Source: Jutongia huaianensis
Lineage (GTDB): Bacteria; Bacillota; Clostridia; Lachnospirales; Lachnospiraceae
NCBI RefSeq assembly: GCF_014384985.1
Contig: NZ_JACRSX010000012.1
Location: 1 to 64,000, forward strand
Direction: 5' to 3'
Length of the DNA: 64,000 nt
Part shown: positions 42,727 through 51,580 of the stretch, piece after piece
Numbering within the stretch: the first letter of the stretch is position 1
How the letters are laid out: each line of letters starts with the position of its first letter
Notes under the pieces: generated by a model
Told to the model about the DNA's origin: nothing
Seen by the model: the letters and a program-made list of their open reading frames with translations, nothing else
The model's database searches: none
Translations under genes and position numbers: made by a program

Positions 42727-43248
42727 ATGATAATCATTGAAGAGACGGAAGAAGATAAAAATAGAGCCGCATTGCCGGACGAGGATTCCTTTGAGGATGA
42801 GGAACTGACCACGGAGGAAGCAAAATACCGCAGCGCAAAAGATCTGAGAGATTCGCTGGAGTGTGTGGAACGGTATGAGCAGGGTGTCAGAACATTGTTA
42901 GATGCAGCAGCGCTGTTTGATGAGATTGACGACTATGAGGACAGTGCCAGACTTGCGGAGGAATGCCGCAAAAAGGCGAAAGACTATGAGAAAAAGGGTA
43001 TGGAAAAGGCTTATCAGCAGGCAGTAAAGCTTTGCAGGGAGGCAGTAACCAAAATGGATTACCGTACAGCGATCACGGAGCTGGAGCGTTTTCCTCAGTA
43101 TAAGGATAGTGGGCAACGGATTGAAGCCTGCAAAAAGGAGATCGTTCGTCTGGAGACAAAGGCTGCGTGGAAGAACCGGATCATTGCGCTTGTTGTTATT
43201 GCGGTAATGGCACTTTGTATCTGGGGCGTTTTCTCTTTACTCTTATAA
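42727..43248 (+). CDS. tail-anchored helical-repeat protein, unknown function
   Basis: A 173-residue protein. The N-terminus is acidic (EETEEDKNRAALPDEDSFEDEE). Helical repeats follow with the pattern YEDSARLAEECRKKA and YKDSGQRIEACKKEI, seen in many Lachnospiraceae tetratricopeptide-like proteins. One hydrophobic C-terminal helix (about 151-171: IALVVIAVMALCIWGVFSLLL) suggests tail anchoring with the bulk in the cytoplasm. It lies 35 bp before the MraY-like gene and is probably cotranscribed. I do not recognise a specific family. Confidence 0.72.
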   Translation: MIIIEETEEDKNRAALPDEDSFEDEELTTEEAKYRSAKDLRDSLECVERYEQGVRTLLDAAALFDEIDDYEDSARLAEECRKKAKDYEKKGMEKAYQQAVKLCREAVTKMDYRTAITELERFPQYKDSGQRIEACKKEIVRLETKAAWKNRIIALVVIAVMALCIWGVFSLLL

Positions 43249-43283
43249 ATTTGAAGTTATACACAAGTGAGGAAGGATAAATT

Positions 43284-44240
43284 ATGTATTATGTACTAAA
43301 AGATGTATTGACAACCAATCAAATTGCTATGCTGGGAGTTCTGGCTGCATTTATACTGACATTTTTGATGCTGAAGTTTCCGTTTCCGTTTCTGCCGAAG
43401 GATCAGGGACGTGCTTTCGCAGTAAATGGAGCACTTTCCAAAGGAAAGCTTCGTGGTGTGGGATTGACCTTTGTTTGTGCATTTATTGTATGTTCTCTTT
43501 TATTTTTACCAATTACCAGAGAATATGTTATTTATTGTATTCTCCTGTTTGCTATGATGCTCAGCGGTTATCTGGATGATGCTTCTGACAAGCCATGGAA
43601 CGATTACAAAAAGGGAGCCATTGATCTGATTCTTTCACTGGTGGCAATGTGGACCTTTGTTTCCAACAATTCTACAGATATTATGTTGTTTGGCAGCACC
43701 ATTTCCATTCCGGTTCCTGTTTATTTCATTTTGGGAGTCGTTTTACTGTGGGTATCGGTCAATGTCACAAATTGTACGGATGGTGTCGATGGGCTTTGTG
43801 CCAGTCTCTGTATGGTCGTGCTGGGCGGTTTTACAGTGATCTTTTCCAAAGAGCTGGGACAGTATGGCATTGCAAGTCTGATGTTTATGGGTGTCCTGCT
43901 GGCATACCTGTATTTTAATTCCAAACCAAGCTCTATGCTGATGGGAGACGCCGGTTCCAGAGCACTGGGATTTTATCTTGCCGTGATTGCTATGAAATCG
44001 GGTCATCCGTTTGCATACATAATTCTTGCACTGGTGGTTATCATAGATGGAGGAATCGGACTGGTAAAGATCTTCCTGAAGAGATTCTTTAAGATCAGTA
44101 TTTTGAAAAATACGCTGACCCCTCTTCACGATCACGTCCGCAAAAATAAGGAGTGGTCAGACACACAGGTGGTCTTTCGGTTCTGCATTTATCAGATCGT
44201 GCTGGTGGCGGTTGCCTATATTTTTGCAGCATATCTGTAA
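43284..44240 (+). CDS. mraY: MraY-like phospho-sugar prenyl-phosphate transferase (divergent)
   Basis: A 318-residue polytopic enzyme of the glycosyltransferase-4 family with about ten helices. It has DDASD (first Asp motif), NVTNCTDGVDGLCAS (MraY motif NxxNLTDGxDGL), MLMGDAGSRALG and PLHDHVRKNKEWSDTQVVFRF, equivalent to the MraY-specific PLHHHxxxxGWxE segment. The canonical KxGTPTMGG loop is replaced by SKGKLRGVG and HHH by HDH. MraY attaches MurNAc-pentapeptide phosphate to undecaprenyl phosphate. No other cell-wall genes are adjacent, so it could be the main enzyme or a second, divergent copy. Confidence 0.82.
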   Translation: MYYVLKDVLTTNQIAMLGVLAAFILTFLMLKFPFPFLPKDQGRAFAVNGALSKGKLRGVGLTFVCAFIVCSLLFLPITREYVIYCILLFAMMLSGYLDDASDKPWNDYKKGAIDLILSLVAMWTFVSNNSTDIMLFGSTISIPVPVYFILGVVLLWVSVNVTNCTDGVDGLCASLCMVVLGGFTVIFSKELGQYGIASLMFMGVLLAYLYFNSKPSSMLMGDAGSRALGFYLAVIAMKSGHPFAYIILALVVIIDGGIGLVKIFLKRFFKISILKNTLTPLHDHVRKNKEWSDTQVVFRFCIYQIVLVAVAYIFAAYL

Positions 44241-44318
44241 AGAAAAGGGTGTAGAATATATTAAAATGTTGTTTTATGTGACCGGGCCGCATAAAGGGGC
44301 GGCAGAATGGAGTCAGTT

Positions 44319-44522
44319 ATGGTAATTACAAAATATTCCCTGATCGGAGCGGTGCTTCAGATGTACCCTTCCGCAGAGAAATGCTTTAATGAAATGGGGA
44401 TGCATTGTGTATCCTGCCATATGTCGCCGAGAGAGACATTGGAGCAGGCGTGTCAGGTACATTCCTGCGATGTGGATGAATTGATTCAAAAGTTAGACGA
44501 ACACATTAATGGACCTGCCTGA
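44319..44522 (+). CDS. DUF1858-domain small protein
   Basis: A 67-residue protein, MVITKYSLIGAVLQMYPSAE then GMHCVSCHMSPRETLEQAC. This is the DUF1858 pattern: a short alpha-helical domain with a CxxC pair, seen fused to or beside redox and sensor proteins. I chose ATG 44319 because the domain begins there and GGAG lies 6 bp upstream; ATG 44307 is possible. The stop is inside the terminator stem. Confidence 0.8.
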   Translation: MVITKYSLIGAVLQMYPSAEKCFNEMGMHCVSCHMSPRETLEQACQVHSCDVDELIQKLDEHINGPA

Positions 44523-44537
44523 GCAGGTCCGTTTTTT
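44511..44537 (+). terminator. terminator overlapping the DUF1858 stop codon
   Basis: GGACCTGC and GCAGGTCC pair perfectly over CTGA, then GTTTTTT. Confidence 0.92.
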
Positions 44538-44567
44538 GTGTATAGAAAATGCAGAATTTGCCACTAG

Positions 44568-45671
44568 CTATAAAATAACAATATTAGCACAGGAAAGATC
44601 CTCTGCCAGATTATAGACCCTGCCGCTTTGCAGCCCCACGACGGTAGGACGCAGAACAGAAAGTGCGCTGTTTTTTACGACACGGGCTTTCTCGCCGTTA
44701 CTCAGCTCTACGGTAGAGTCCACCGGATAAAGAATGACACTGGAGAGAAAGCTACGCATGGCTGTGATATCCAGCTCACCGGACATGGACATGACCATCT
44801 CTACTGCTGTTCTCTGGGAAAATGCCTTTTTGTAAGGACGTTCCGTGACAAGAGCGTCATATACATCCACGACGGATAAAATCTTGGCATATGGAACGAT
44901 CTTATCGCTGCCAACGCCCATGGGATAACCGGATCCGTTCATTTTTTCGTGGTGCTGAAGCACCGCAAAACAGATGCTGTCGTTGAATTCGTTTTTCTCT
45001 TTAATGATGCGGTAGCCCAACAGGGAATGCTCCTTTATTATTGCAAATTCATCATCCGTCAGACGTCCCGGTTTGTTCAGGATATTTAATGGGATCTTTG
45101 ACTTACCCATGTCGTGAAGAAGTCCGGCGATGCCGATGTTGTAAACATCCTGCTGGGACATCTGCATATTTTTGGCAACGATCATAGACATGGTAGCGAC
45201 GTCTACACTATGCTTGAAGGTGTATTCATCGCTTGTTTTCAGGGCACTGATATCCACGGCTATAGCAGCGTTGTCATCAATGGCGCGCATCAGATCGCTG
45301 GTGATCGTGGTCGTTGTCTGGGCGAAATGCGGATTGTTGGTATCGCTGTACAGATGTTGTATACCTTCAGAAATACGTTTTTTTACACTGACGGAAAGGC
45401 TTACCTTGGCGGGATCTGCCTCGCGGTATTTAGCAATATTGTTTTTGGCAATGGCAGAAGCAGGCTCAGCAACAGAAGAGGGATCCTCATCATCTTCTCC
45501 CTCCCGGATATACACACCATTGATATTAAGTTTTTTGAGTGCCTCAATCTGGTATTCATCCAGATAAGAGCCGCGTACGATCAGGGAATGCCCCCAGCTG
45601 TTTTTAATCTCCTGATCGATCCGCATCCCCTTACGGAGATCTCGTGTTCTCACAAAATATCGTTTTATCAC
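44568..45671 (-). CDS. HD-GYP domain protein, probable cyclic-di-GMP phosphodiesterase
   Basis: A 367-residue protein. The N-terminal part (1-95, DLRKGMRIDQEI) resembles DUF3391-type modules. The HD-GYP domain spans about 120-300, with HSVDVATMSMIVAK, HDMGKSKIPLNIL, HSLLGYRI, HHEKMNGSGYPMG (the GYP signature) and DVYDALVTERPYKKAF. All HD metal ligands appear intact. It probably breaks down c-di-GMP, relevant to the flagellar genes farther along. No sensor transmembrane segment is seen. Confidence 0.92.
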   Translation of the reverse strand: MIKRYFVRTRDLRKGMRIDQEIKNSWGHSLIVRGSYLDEYQIEALKKLNINGVYIREGEDDEDPSSVAEPASAIAKNNIAKYREADPAKVSLSVSVKKRISEGIQHLYSDTNNPHFAQTTTTITSDLMRAIDDNAAIAVDISALKTSDEYTFKHSVDVATMSMIVAKNMQMSQQDVYNIGIAGLLHDMGKSKIPLNILNKPGRLTDDEFAIIKEHSLLGYRIIKEKNEFNDSICFAVLQHHEKMNGSGYPMGVGSDKIVPYAKILSVVDVYDALVTERPYKKAFSQRTAVEMVMSMSGELDITAMRSFLSSVILYPVDSTVELSNGEKARVVKNSALSVLRPTVVGLQSGRVYNLAEDLSCANIVIL

Positions 45672-45804
45672 ATTCTTACCGCCTTTATGTACAAGATATA
45701 CTTATAATATAGTATACAATATTTTTGAAAATAGATAAAGACCTCCGTAAAAATAAAAAAACTATCGCTTTTTGGGATGAAATTCGTTATACTTGAAAGA
45801 AGTA

Positions 45805-45829
45805 GTTCGGAGAAAACGTTTATCCGAAC
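45805..45829 (+). promoter_or_regulatory. leader hairpin of the LRR protein gene
   Basis: GTTCGGA and TCCGAAC are perfect 7-bp arms 35 bp before the ATG, without a T run. It could stabilise the message. Region 45672-45863 otherwise shows no clear promoter. Confidence 0.4.
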
Positions 45830-45863
45830 AAATTAAAATGACAGAAAGTGAGGAATACATAAT

Positions 45864-47324
45864 ATGAAGCGATGCAAAAAAGAATGGAATGAAAGCAGAT
45901 CAAGATTTTTATTGACAGTGGCATTTCTGTTGTGCGCATTGATTTTTGCAAATACTACCACAGTAAATGCAGCAGTTTCGCAGGATGGTCAATATACCTA
46001 TGAGCTGGATGCAGCCGGACATGCAGTGCTGACCTCTTATCTGGGACAGGATACAGAAGTGGCAGTGCCGGCAACCATGGACGGTATCAGTGTCTCTGCG
46101 TTGTCAGGCACATATCAGAATCACAATAAGATTACCAAAGTGAAAATTCCGGCAGGCATCACATCAGTAAATGAAACGGCATTTGCAGGCTGCTATGGGA
46201 TCAGTGCCTTTGAAGTGGATCCGGCGAATCAGAGTCTGTGCAGCGACGGAGATGGAGTGCTTCTGAGCAAGGATGGCACAGTATGCGTGCGTTATCCGGT
46301 AGGAAAGCATCAGAGCTCCGGGACATACCGTATTCCGGCAAGTGTTGTGAATATCGGTGGATATGCCTTTGAAGGTTACAATACGCCAGGTATTGAAATT
46401 CCTGCAAATGTCCGCGTGATCGGTGACTACGCCTTTGCTAATACACAGAATTTTAATGGCGTCAGTGTCTGGGAGGAAGGCACACAGATCATAGGAACAT
46501 ACGCATTTTACAAATGCACCAATCTCCGGCTTCTGGATAAGGCAGCTTTGCCGGCATCAGTAAATAAGCTGGGAGTTTATGCTTTTGCAGAATGTTCCAA
46601 TATACAGATTGATATTTCCAAATCCACGATCACAGAGATTCCGGATTATCTGTTTTATAATTGTGACAATCTTCACAATCTTACATTGCCGGTGACCGTG
46701 ACAACCGTAGGAGCATACGCATTTTCTGATTGCAACAATCTGAATGAAGTAATCTTTGATGCAGCACTTCGACAGATCAAGGAAGGGGCATTTGCCAAAT
46801 GTGGCAATCTTCATACCGTCAATATTCCGGAGGGAGTGACCGCGATTGAAAACAATACCTTCAACGGCTGCCAGAATTTGAATACCGTTGTGCTGCCAAG
46901 CACACTGAAAACTATTGGAGATGGAGCATTTGCAGGCTGCCGGAATATTCATTCCATCAATATTCCGGAGGGTGTCACCTACATTTCTAATACAAGCTTT
47001 GAGGGCGTGGATACATCCGCGATCGCATTGAATATAAAAGTGCAGAAAACAACTCTTAAGTCCGCAAAAAGAAAAGGAAAAAAACTGACGATCCGCTGGA
47101 AAAAGACAGAAGATGCCCAGGGCTATGTGATATATCGTTCCAAAAAGAAAAATGGCGGATACAAAAAGGTGAAGACCATTAAAAAAGCGGAAATCTGCAA
47201 ATGTACCCAGAAGGTAAAAAAGCAGAAAAAGAATAAAAAATATTATTACAAAGTAAAAACCTACAAAGTGGTTCTTGGAAAGAAATATTTCAGTTCCTTT
47301 AGTAATGTAAAAGCAGTACGGTAA
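45864..47324 (+). CDS. secreted leucine-rich repeat (LRR_5, BspA-like) protein
   Basis: A 486-residue exported protein. The signal peptide (1-33, LLTVAFLLCALIFANTTTVNA) precedes LRR_5 repeats from about 70 to 390, each with the pattern IPxxVxxIGxxAFxxCxNL. The C-terminal 95 residues are Lys-rich and resemble a fibronectin type III fold (LTIRWKKTEDAQGYVIYRSKKKN). There is no sortase signal, so retention is probably by charge. BspA-like proteins adhere to host or bacterial surfaces. GTGAGGAAT lies upstream. Confidence 0.88.
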   Translation: MKRCKKEWNESRSRFLLTVAFLLCALIFANTTTVNAAVSQDGQYTYELDAAGHAVLTSYLGQDTEVAVPATMDGISVSALSGTYQNHNKITKVKIPAGITSVNETAFAGCYGISAFEVDPANQSLCSDGDGVLLSKDGTVCVRYPVGKHQSSGTYRIPASVVNIGGYAFEGYNTPGIEIPANVRVIGDYAFANTQNFNGVSVWEEGTQIIGTYAFYKCTNLRLLDKAALPASVNKLGVYAFAECSNIQIDISKSTITEIPDYLFYNCDNLHNLTLPVTVTTVGAYAFSDCNNLNEVIFDAALRQIKEGAFAKCGNLHTVNIPEGVTAIENNTFNGCQNLNTVVLPSTLKTIGDGAFAGCRNIHSINIPEGVTYISNTSFEGVDTSAIALNIKVQKTTLKSAKRKGKKLTIRWKKTEDAQGYVIYRSKKKNGGYKKVKTIKKAEICKCTQKVKKQKKNKKYYYKVKTYKVVLGKKYFSSFSNVKAVR

Positions 47325-47378
47325 TAGGAAAAAACAAAGCATTACTGTGTAAAGACAAAAAAGAAAGGCAGAAAAATT

Positions 47379-47549
47379 ATGGATGGAGACTTATTTTCTT
47401 TTGGAGAAGAGGAAGAGAAGGCTTTGAAAGCACAGGAGAAGGAAGATAAACGAATATTAGAAGAGAAAGGTTTTTCGCTGTCAGATGGTGATGAACTCAA
47501 AGGGGTTGGAGAGTTTTTGCTGGATGATGTGGATGAAGATTTATGGTAA
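47379..47549 (+). CDS. 56-residue acidic protein, unknown
   Basis: Sequence begins MDGDLFSFGEEEEKALKAQ and ends GEFLLDDVDEDLW. It is strongly acidic with a helical middle and aromatic ends. It lies 54 bp after the LRR gene and directly before a terminator, so it ends that transcript. The ribosome site (AAAGGCAG) is weak. I find no family resemblance. It could be a regulator or a spurious frame; codon use looks like neighbouring genes. Confidence 0.5.
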   Translation: MDGDLFSFGEEEEKALKAQEKEDKRILEEKGFSLSDGDELKGVGEFLLDDVDEDLW

Positions 47550-47553
47550 AAAT

Positions 47554-47590
47554 AAAACTGTTTTCCGGTTTTTCGGGAAGCAGTTTTTTA
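47554..47590 (+). terminator. terminator of the LRR / acidic protein transcript
   Basis: AAAACTGTTTTCC pairs with GGGAAGCAGTTTT with two wobbles, then T residues. Confidence 0.8.
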
Positions 47591-47643
47591 GTTTTTCTCG
47601 TAATCATTTTCGTAAATAAATAGGCTTGAAACGGCGAATTTTC

Positions 47644-47690
47644 TTGACAAAAGCACAACATGCGCCTAATATATAAATCGGGTTATATAT
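47644..47690 (+). promoter_or_regulatory. tetR promoter with overlapping operator
   Basis: TTGACA (47644-47649), 17 bp, TAATAT (47667-47672). A perfect inverted repeat ATATATAA-N6-TTATATAT (47669-47690) overlaps the -10 and start site, as expected for TetR autorepression. Confidence 0.68.
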
Positions 47691-47721
47691 AATATTTATT
47701 ATGATAGGAGATACGTCAGCA

Positions 47722-48324
47722 ATGCCACCGAAGACACAAATACCAAAAGAAATGATTTTAAAGACCGGTTTGGATCTGGTGATCCGGGAAGGCTATGAAG
47801 TGATCAATATTAAACGTCTGGCAAAGGAGCTTGGCTGTTCTACGCAGCCGATTTCCTGGTCCTTTGGCAATATGGAAGCGTTTCGGGAGGAGCTCTTTCA
47901 ATATGCATTAAATTATATGAATTCCAAAATGAGACCCAATGGAAAGAATCCGGCAGCGGCATTATTTTCTGTGGGGGAGACCTATGTAAATATGGCCTTT
48001 GATGAGCCAAATCTGATCCGTTATCTGCGGACGGATTCAAAGGGACTTGTCAATCTTGGCGGCATCGGAGCTGTATTTAATGAGGAGAAGAACAAATCTC
48101 TCCGGGAAGCACTTTGCCGTGTTGTGGGGATTAGCGAGGAGAAAGCCAGGGAATTTATGAATACGGTCGTGATCTATACACAGGGACTAGTGACGTTTAT
48201 TATAGACGGAACGATCACCGTATCCCGTGAGGAAGCCATGCGGATGCTGGAAAATGTGGGCGTGATGCATATGGTATATGCCGGCATTCCGTTTGAAAAG
48301 GCATCTGTCCTTTTTAAGGAATGA
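47722..48324 (+). CDS. TetR-family transcriptional regulator
   Basis: A 200-residue regulator. The HTH is at about 10-50 (EMILKTGLDLVIREGYEVINIKRLAKELGCSTQPISWSFGNMEAFREEL), with the TetR layout although YxHF is replaced by SWSFGN. The ligand-binding domain follows. ATG 47722 is preferred over 47701 since AGGAGAT (about 47706) then acts as its ribosome site. It represses itself through the palindrome at 47669-47690. No efflux gene is beside it; the endoglucanase gene downstream has a terminator in between. Confidence 0.85.
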   Translation: MPPKTQIPKEMILKTGLDLVIREGYEVINIKRLAKELGCSTQPISWSFGNMEAFREELFQYALNYMNSKMRPNGKNPAAALFSVGETYVNMAFDEPNLIRYLRTDSKGLVNLGGIGAVFNEEKNKSLREALCRVVGISEEKAREFMNTVVIYTQGLVTFIIDGTITVSREEAMRMLENVGVMHMVYAGIPFEKASVLFKE

Positions 48325-48406
48325 TGGATTTGTCAATTTTTTAGGGTAGTCTTACACTGCAATATTTGATACAATTATACTGATATATTCTGAAACAGAG
48401 CAGGGC

Positions 48407-48440
48407 GCAGTATTGTTGTACAATATTGCAGTTTTTCTTT
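48407..48440 (+). terminator. terminator after the tetR-type gene
   Basis: GCAGTATTGT and ACAATATTGC pair with one wobble over TGT, then AGTTTTTCTTTT. Confidence 0.85.
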
Positions 48441-48483
48441 TGTTAGAAAGTAAAATTTCTAATGAAGTAACAGGAGGGACGAT

Positions 48484-51402
48484 ATGAAGAAAATCAAAAG
48501 AAGGGGTTTATCATGGCTTCTGGTTATGGCCATGGTATTGTCCGGTCTGGCACTGCCAAACGGACAGAAAGCAAAGGCGGCGGAGACGTCGTATGATCTG
48601 ACGGTCAAGAAGGGACAGAGTCCTTTGACCATGGCAAAGAATCCGTATGGAACAGATTACATATCTGATATTCTCTTTGATGTACCGGATGTGATATCTA
48701 CGAAGGATAAGGTTCAGGCTTGTAGTTCAAGGATTGAAGTGACATTAAAGATCAATAGTGTCAGCAGTGATACGGGAAGCATTCACGCTATGCTCTACAC
48801 ACAGGATGATGATTATGACAAATCATGGAATCAGAGCGAAGCACAGAGTGTGACGGCAGGGAAAGAAATGACACTTAGCTATGAGCTGTCCGATATGAAT
48901 TGGAAGGGAACAATATTGAAAAATATTGCGATCCGTTTTGCTGATAATGCAGTGAATACATCGACCATTTCATATAAAATCAGTTCTGCAAAAGTGATTG
49001 TGGATGATTCTTCTTCCACAGGCGGTTCTGCCGGAGGCACCACAGAGGATGGTCTGGATGCCAATGCCAGAGAGGATTCCAGCCTGTATTCGGCATCATA
49101 TACCGCTAAACCGGGTAATCAGTATTGGACAGAATATACATTTTCTATTACAAATCATACATCACAGGCAGTTTCTAAGGTGCAGGCAGTGATGAAGACC
49201 AGTGGAGAGCCAAAAGGCTTTAAATCTTTTGAATCGATCAATGCGGTATATAATGCGACTGTTGGCGGCGTGATCGTTTATTATGCCGGGGAGATTGCAG
49301 CAGGAGCTACAGTTAATATTAATGGAAAGATTGGCTTTGATCCTACCTCTGTCACGGTTGGTTCAGCTTATGTGCGCGCGGTAAACTGCAATCCGCCATC
49401 CGGGGAAAGCACAGAATCCGGCAAACTAAATTATAAATTGACCGGAACCACAAAAGATATTCCCGATGCACAGACGCCGGTTGGAAAGCATGGCAAGCTT
49501 CATCTGAAGAAGGTGGCAGGCTACGGAAATGCTCCGGTTATCGTGGATAAGAACGACAATCCATATCAGCTGCGGGGGGCAAGTTCCCATGGTATTCAGT
49601 GGGATGTTGGATATAATTATGTCAATAAAGGAGCTATGCAAAGTCTTCGTGACGAGTGGGGTGTCAATCTGTTCCGCATGGCATGCTATGTAACACAGGA
49701 TGGTTATACGGTAGGAGCCCAGAGCAGAATGGATCAGAAGATCGAGGAGGGTGTTCAGGCAGCGAAAGAGCTGGGAATGTATGTGATCGTAGACTGGCAT
49801 ATTCACGCAGAAAATCCTCATACGACGAAATCCTGGGCAAAGGATTTCTTTAAGAAATATGCAACGAAATATAAAGATTATGATAATGTGATTTTTGAGA
49901 TCTGTAATGAACCGACAGGTGTACAGTGGTATACAGGCGGAGGCAATGATCTGTACAGCTATTGCAAAGAGATTGCCGGTATTATCCGTGATTGCGGCAG
50001 TGATGCATTGATCGTCTGTGGAACTAATACATGGTCTCAGGATGTGGAGGATGTTGCAAAGAAGCCGTTAAAGGACGATGGATTTGAAGATATTCTTTAT
50101 ACGTTTCATTTTTATTCCGGAAGTCACTATGCAGATAAAATGGCAAAAGTAAAGACGGCTACGGCAGATGGCACACCGATCTTTGTGACCGAGTTTGGTA
50201 TTTGTGATGCTTCAGGAAATGGTGGTTTTGACACAGCCAATGCAGATGCGTGGATTAAACTGTGTGATTCTTATAATATCAGTTATGCCTGCTGGAGTTT
50301 TTGCAATAAAGGTGAATCAGCATCTTATTTGAGTACTTCCTGCAGTAAGACCACAGGAGGATATGTAGCTTCAGATCTTGCGACTACAGGCATCTGGCTC
50401 GTCAATACATATCGTGCACATCAGGATATTGAAGAGGGAATCGATACCAAGGTGACGCCAAAGCCGTCGACAAGTGCCAGCGCAAAGCCGGGTACAAGTT
50501 CAAGTGAGAAGCCGTCAACAAGTGCCAGCGCAAAGCCGGGTACAAGTTCAAGTGAGAAGCCGTCAACAAGTGCCAGCGCAAAGCCGGGTACAAGTTCAAG
50601 TGAGAAACCGTCAACAAGTGCCAGTGCAAAGCCGGGTACAAGTTCAAGTGAGAAGCCGTCAACAAGTGCCAGCGCAAAGCCGGGTACAAGTTCAAGTGAG
50701 AAGCCGTCAACAAGTGCCAGCGCAAAGCCGGGTACAAGTTCAAGTGAGAAACCGTCAACAAGTGCCAGTGCGAAACCGGGGACAGATCCAGGCAGCAACC
50801 CAGAGGTCAGTTCCAATCCAGCAACGGATAAGACACCGGTACCCGGAGAATCGCAGAAACCAGGAGAGTCTGCAGGACCGGCACCGGGGAGTTCTGAGGC
50901 ACCGGTACCCGGAGAGTCTGTAGGACCAGTACCGGGGAGTTCTGAGGCACCGGTACCAGGAGAGTCTGTAGGACCAGTACCGGGAAGCTCCGGGACGCCG
51001 GTACCGGATACATCATCAAAACCGGGAACTTCTCCAACACCGACAAAGAGCCAGGATGGATCTACGTCATCCGGTGGCGGCAAGACGACAACAGCACCTT
51101 CCGGCAGTACGGCACAATCTCCATCTACAGAGGACGAGGATCTGACAGAGGATGGAGAGGAAATAACACTTCGTTTAGCAAAGAAAACATTAACGATCAA
51201 GCGTGGAAAGAAAAAACGTATTGTTATTAAGGTAAAAGCATCCGGCGATAAGGTGAAGCGATATAAAGTAATTGGCAGGAAAAAGATTGTCCGGGTCAAT
51301 GCAAAGGGTGTTGTCGCAGCAAAGAAAAAGGGAAAAGTTACGATCAAGGTTATTATGAAAAGCGGCGCAACAGCAAAGTGTAAGATAATCGTAAAGAAGT
51401 AA
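48484..51402 (+). CDS. secreted GH5 endoglucanase with tandem-repeat linker
   Basis: A 972-residue exported enzyme. Signal peptide 1-33; two beta-rich accessory modules at about 36-178 and 190-320 (possible carbohydrate-binding); GH5 catalytic domain about 333-645. The acid/base is E476 in EICNEPTG and the nucleophile E570 in VTEFGICD. Other GH5 marks are GASSHGIQW and VIVDWHIH. A low-complexity linker (about 660-880) holds seven copies of a 16-residue Ser/Thr/Pro repeat and a Pro/Gly/Glu repeat. The last 75 residues form a Lys-rich Ig-like (Big_2) domain (ITLRLAKKTLTIKRGKKKR). It should cut internal beta-1,4 links in cellulose or related glucans. A GGAGGGACG site precedes the ATG. Confidence 0.93.
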   Translation: MKKIKRRGLSWLLVMAMVLSGLALPNGQKAKAAETSYDLTVKKGQSPLTMAKNPYGTDYISDILFDVPDVISTKDKVQACSSRIEVTLKINSVSSDTGSIHAMLYTQDDDYDKSWNQSEAQSVTAGKEMTLSYELSDMNWKGTILKNIAIRFADNAVNTSTISYKISSAKVIVDDSSSTGGSAGGTTEDGLDANAREDSSLYSASYTAKPGNQYWTEYTFSITNHTSQAVSKVQAVMKTSGEPKGFKSFESINAVYNATVGGVIVYYAGEIAAGATVNINGKIGFDPTSVTVGSAYVRAVNCNPPSGESTESGKLNYKLTGTTKDIPDAQTPVGKHGKLHLKKVAGYGNAPVIVDKNDNPYQLRGASSHGIQWDVGYNYVNKGAMQSLRDEWGVNLFRMACYVTQDGYTVGAQSRMDQKIEEGVQAAKELGMYVIVDWHIHAENPHTTKSWAKDFFKKYATKYKDYDNVIFEICNEPTGVQWYTGGGNDLYSYCKEIAGIIRDCGSDALIVCGTNTWSQDVEDVAKKPLKDDGFEDILYTFHFYSGSHYADKMAKVKTATADGTPIFVTEFGICDASGNGGFDTANADAWIKLCDSYNISYACWSFCNKGESASYLSTSCSKTTGGYVASDLATTGIWLVNTYRAHQDIEEGIDTKVTPKPSTSASAKPGTSSSEKPSTSASAKPGTSSSEKPSTSASAKPGTSSSEKPSTSASAKPGTSSSEKPSTSASAKPGTSSSEKPSTSASAKPGTSSSEKPSTSASAKPGTDPGSNPEVSSNPATDKTPVPGESQKPGESAGPAPGSSEAPVPGESVGPVPGSSEAPVPGESVGPVPGSSGTPVPDTSSKPGTSPTPTKSQDGSTSSGGGKTTTAPSGSTAQSPSTEDEDLTEDGEEITLRLAKKTLTIKRGKKKRIVIKVKASGDKVKRYKVIGRKKIVRVNAKGVVAAKKKGKVTIKVIMKSGATAKCKIIVKK
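50461..50784 (+). repeat. 48-bp tandem repeat in the endoglucanase linker (seven copies)
   Basis: Repeat starts at 50461, 50509, 50557, 50605, 50653, 50701 and 50749, each encoding KPSTSASAKPGTSSSE; the last copy is cut after GT. Copies are almost identical in DNA (aagccg/aaaccg and agcgc/agtgc variants), so they are recent and probably variable in number. A second, less exact repeat of EAPVPGESVGPVPGSS follows at about 50860-51000. Confidence 0.95.
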
Positions 51403-51440
51403 AATAATAACGTAATTGCAGTATAAGCAAGTGATCTGAA

Positions 51441-51477
51441 GATACCTCCGGAATTTATTTCCGGAGGTATCTTTGTT
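51441..51477 (+). terminator. terminator of the endoglucanase gene
   Basis: GATACCTCCGGAA and TTCCGGAGGTATC are perfect 13-bp arms over TTTAT, then TTTGTT. Confidence 0.92.
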
Positions 51478-51580
51478 AAAGAAAAAGAAACATATTATTA
51501 ATGGATTATTCATTGTATTTCCGATAACCGTTTTGTATAATAATTTCGCTTTTTGGAATATTGCAATGGAGGGAAAGAAA

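Noticed and set aside
50421..51347. 308-residue open frame on the minus strand inside the endoglucanase
   Set aside because: It is the antisense of the 48-bp repeat and Pro-rich linker; its own repeats merely mirror those and there is no start signal.
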